A stretch of 7,706 nt of DNA from Anaerolineaceae bacterium (GTDB taxonomy: Bacteria > Planctomycetota > Phycisphaerae > FEN-1346 > JAACEH01), in the NCBI GenBank assembly GCA_011682595.1, contig JAACEH010000158.1:1-7706 (forward strand). Reading direction: 5' to 3'. The notes beneath the pieces are model-generated. The model was not told where the DNA came from. It did not search any database and saw nothing but the letters and a program-made list of their open reading frames with translations. The translations under genes and the position numbers were made by a program. Position 1 is the stretch's first letter. Each line of letters starts with the position of its first letter. Below, in pieces: positions 6,446 to 7,706 of this stretch.

Positions 6446-7460
6446 ATGCGAGTCATCGCCATTGTCAACCAGAAAGGCGGCGTCGGCAAGACCACCACCA
6501 CCTGCAACCTGGGGGCCGCCCTGGCCCCGGGGACGCCGCGTCCTGCTGGTCGACCTCGACGCCCAGGCCCACCTGACCTTTCATCTGGGTGTGAATAACA
6601 CCGAGACCGAAGCAACGGCTTACGACCTGATGACCGGCCGGGCGCCGATCGAACGGATACTCATCCGGCGAAGCGACCGCCTTGACCTGGTCCCCAGCCA
6701 CATCGACCTGGCCGGGGCCGAAGTCGAACTGGTCTCGACCATGGCCCGCGAGAGAATTCTTCGCGACGCCCTGGCCCACTGCACCGACGACTACGACTAC
6801 GCGCTGATCGATTGTCCGCCGTCATTGGGAATGATGACGCTCAACGCCCTGGTGGCGGCCGACGAAATACTGGTCACCCTCCAGCCGCACGTGCTGGCCC
6901 TGCAGGGAATCAGCAAACTCCTGGAGACCGCCCAACTCGTCCAGCAGCGGCTGAACGAGCGGCTGCGGATCGCCGGCATCATCTTCTGCATGTTCGACGG
7001 CCGCACCACTTTGTCCTCCGAGGTGCTGGCCGACGTGGAGGACTATTTCACCGGAGGGGCCCGGGACAATCCGCTGCTGCAGCGGGTGCGAGTCTACAGC
7101 ACGCGGATTCGCCGCAACATCAAACTCGCCGAAGCCCCGGGCTTCGGACAGACCATCCAGGAGTACGCCCCGGCCAGTCACGGGGCCGAGGACTACGATC
7201 GCCTGGCCGATGAATTCCTGACCGGCGAACAAGCCGAGGCGACGGCCGAAGAAGTTGCCGTGAAGACGGACCAGCCAAGCGATTCCGCCGCCGATGCGAC
7301 CCAACCACAAGTTTCGCAACCAGCCGAACCGGGCGCTGCGGGGCCGGCCGCGCCGAGCGAGTTTGCCGTCGCCCATCAGTCGCCCGCGGCTGCAGCGCCG
7401 CCGGAAGCGCGACCACCAGAGCCCGCCAAGACCGACGGCAGGCCGCCTTTCGGCCAGTGA
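6446..7460 (+). pseudogene. ParA/Soj-type partition ATPase, frameshifted near N-terminus
   Basis: The frame from ATG 6446 opens with [19 protein letters not shown], a classic deviant Walker A with signature Lys10 and Lys15. After ALA (codon 27, ending 6526) the reading frame changes: the continuation [12 protein letters not shown] (Walker A') is in the frame starting at 6528 and runs to TGA 7458-7460. Further ParA motifs are LVPSHIDLAGAEVELV, the Walker B YALIDCPPSLG, and the C-terminal NIKLAEAPGFGQTI. Relative to B. subtilis Soj as I remember it, two bases are missing (or one extra) in the run at 6524-6532. Corrected, the protein has about 338 residues. These ATPases bind DNA non-specifically when ATP-bound and segregate chromosomes or position cargo with a ParB-like partner, none of which is visible here. 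The last 79 residues (from 7221) are an unusual Ala/Pro/Glu-rich tail, probably disordered. The gene may be intact if the frame break is a sequence error. Confidence 0.88.
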
Positions 7461-7471
7461 GGGTCCACTGC

Positions 7472-7621
7472 ATGATCCAATGGTTGTCCAACCGCCGGCT
7501 GGCCTGGGGTTCCGCTGTCGCCTACCTGCTTCTCATTTTCATCGTCAGCAACAACAGCCTCCGCCGTCTGCCGCTGCCGACCTTCTCTTTTGCCGACAAG
7601 ATCATGCACGCCGTCGCCTAG
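7472..7621 (+). pseudogene. VanZ-like membrane protein, truncated at codon 50
   Basis: Only 49 codons are present from ATG 7472, which follows the ParA stop by 11 bases and is preceded by TGAGGG (7458-7463), so the two were likely co-transcribed. The protein has a hydrophobic segment at about residues 12-26 (WGSAVAYLLLIFIVS), a loop, then FADKIMHAVA. VanZ-family proteins typically have an ADKxxHxxAY motif here followed by further membrane helices, for a total of about 110-150 residues. The frame stops at TAG (7619-7621), where the Tyr codon of the motif would be expected to finish. Sequence beyond this reads as the end of another gene on the opposite strand. I infer an insertion that broke the gene. 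Family assignment rests on a short segment. Confidence 0.62.
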
Positions 7622-7706
7622 TGCTACTTTGTCAACTCGACATTGAAGGCGTAGCCTTTGCGTTGCATGTGCTCTTTGAAAAGTTCGATGTGGTTGGGCA
7701 GCCAGA
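7617..7706. mobile_element. probable end of an insertion sequence inside the VanZ-like gene
   Basis: The VanZ-like reading frame stops abruptly at about 7617-7621 and unrelated sequence follows. The junction segment TAGTGCTACTTTGTCAA (7619-7635) would be the terminal part of the element, containing the stop codon of its own gene. Only one end is inside the window, so terminal inverted repeats and a target duplication cannot be checked. Confidence 0.4.
7624..7706 (-). CDS. C-terminal end of a probable transposase (runs off right edge)
   Basis: On the minus strand an open frame enters from the window edge and ends at TAG (7626-7624). The visible 26 residues are WLPNHIELFKEHMQRKGYAF followed by NVELTK. 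I do not recognise the family with certainty. It is called a transposase because its end abuts the exact break in the VanZ-like gene, with only a few bases between the stop codon and the apparent junction, as in compact insertion sequences. A small host gene is the alternative. Confidence 0.4.
   Translation of the reverse strand, partial: WLPNHIELFKEHMQRKGYAFNVELTK

Noticed and set aside
6523..6532. Programmed frameshifting to make full-length ParA
   Set aside because: No recognised slippery heptamer, and re-pairing after a shift from GCC to CCC would be poor. A sequence error or mutation is simpler.

Overview
This looks like a GC-rich bacterial chromosome segment, most likely from a planctomycete or close relative (Phycisphaerae-like). 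The grounds are the gene mix (a DUF58 protein, a PDZ/S41 protease, a small Cys-rich protein ending in a CxxC...NFCDxF-type motif, and a Lys/Ala-repeat histone-H1-like protein) and mostly single-gene units with their own promoters. The lineage is inferred from style. No marker gene is present.

Layout: 1-727 (minus strand) is the N-terminal part of a GAF-domain protein running off the left edge. It is divergent from a carbon-nitrogen hydrolase (nitrilase superfamily) at 1003-1860. Next come a Cys-rich zinc-ribbon-like protein (1987-2274) and a DUF58/vWA-like protein (2353-3324). An intergenic stretch (3325-3602) holds a REP-like palindromic element, apparently one copy inside another, and a promoter. 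From 3603 to 5361 lies an exported PDZ/S41 C-terminal processing peptidase, broken by a frameshift and an apparent 20-nt deletion between its catalytic Ser and Lys. About 680 bases without a convincing gene (5362-6043), AT-rich in the second half, lead to a 74-residue protein made of only six amino acid types with 50 lysines (6044-6268), followed by a strong intrinsic terminator. A Soj/ParA-type ATPase (6446-7460) has a near-consensus promoter whose expected start point falls on its ATG (leaderless) and carries a frameshift just after Walker A. It is followed 11 bases later by a VanZ-like membrane protein cut off at codon 50, probably by an insertion sequence whose last coding codons are seen on the minus strand at 7624-7706.

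Functionally the window is a set of largely independent housekeeping or accessory genes: signal sensing (GAF), amide/nitrile hydrolysis, a MoxR-partner-type DUF58 protein without a visible MoxR gene, envelope proteolysis, nucleoid compaction and chromosome partitioning. Four of the five sigma70-like promoters I can read share a TTGC-type -35 box. I do not see a phage, defence, CRISPR or biosynthetic system. The most interesting items are the nested REP-like element with a compensatory base change, the leaderless ParA promoter, the lysine-repeat protein with its long AT-rich upstream region, and the two frame breaks at GGCC/G-run sites, which may be real lesions or sequence errors.
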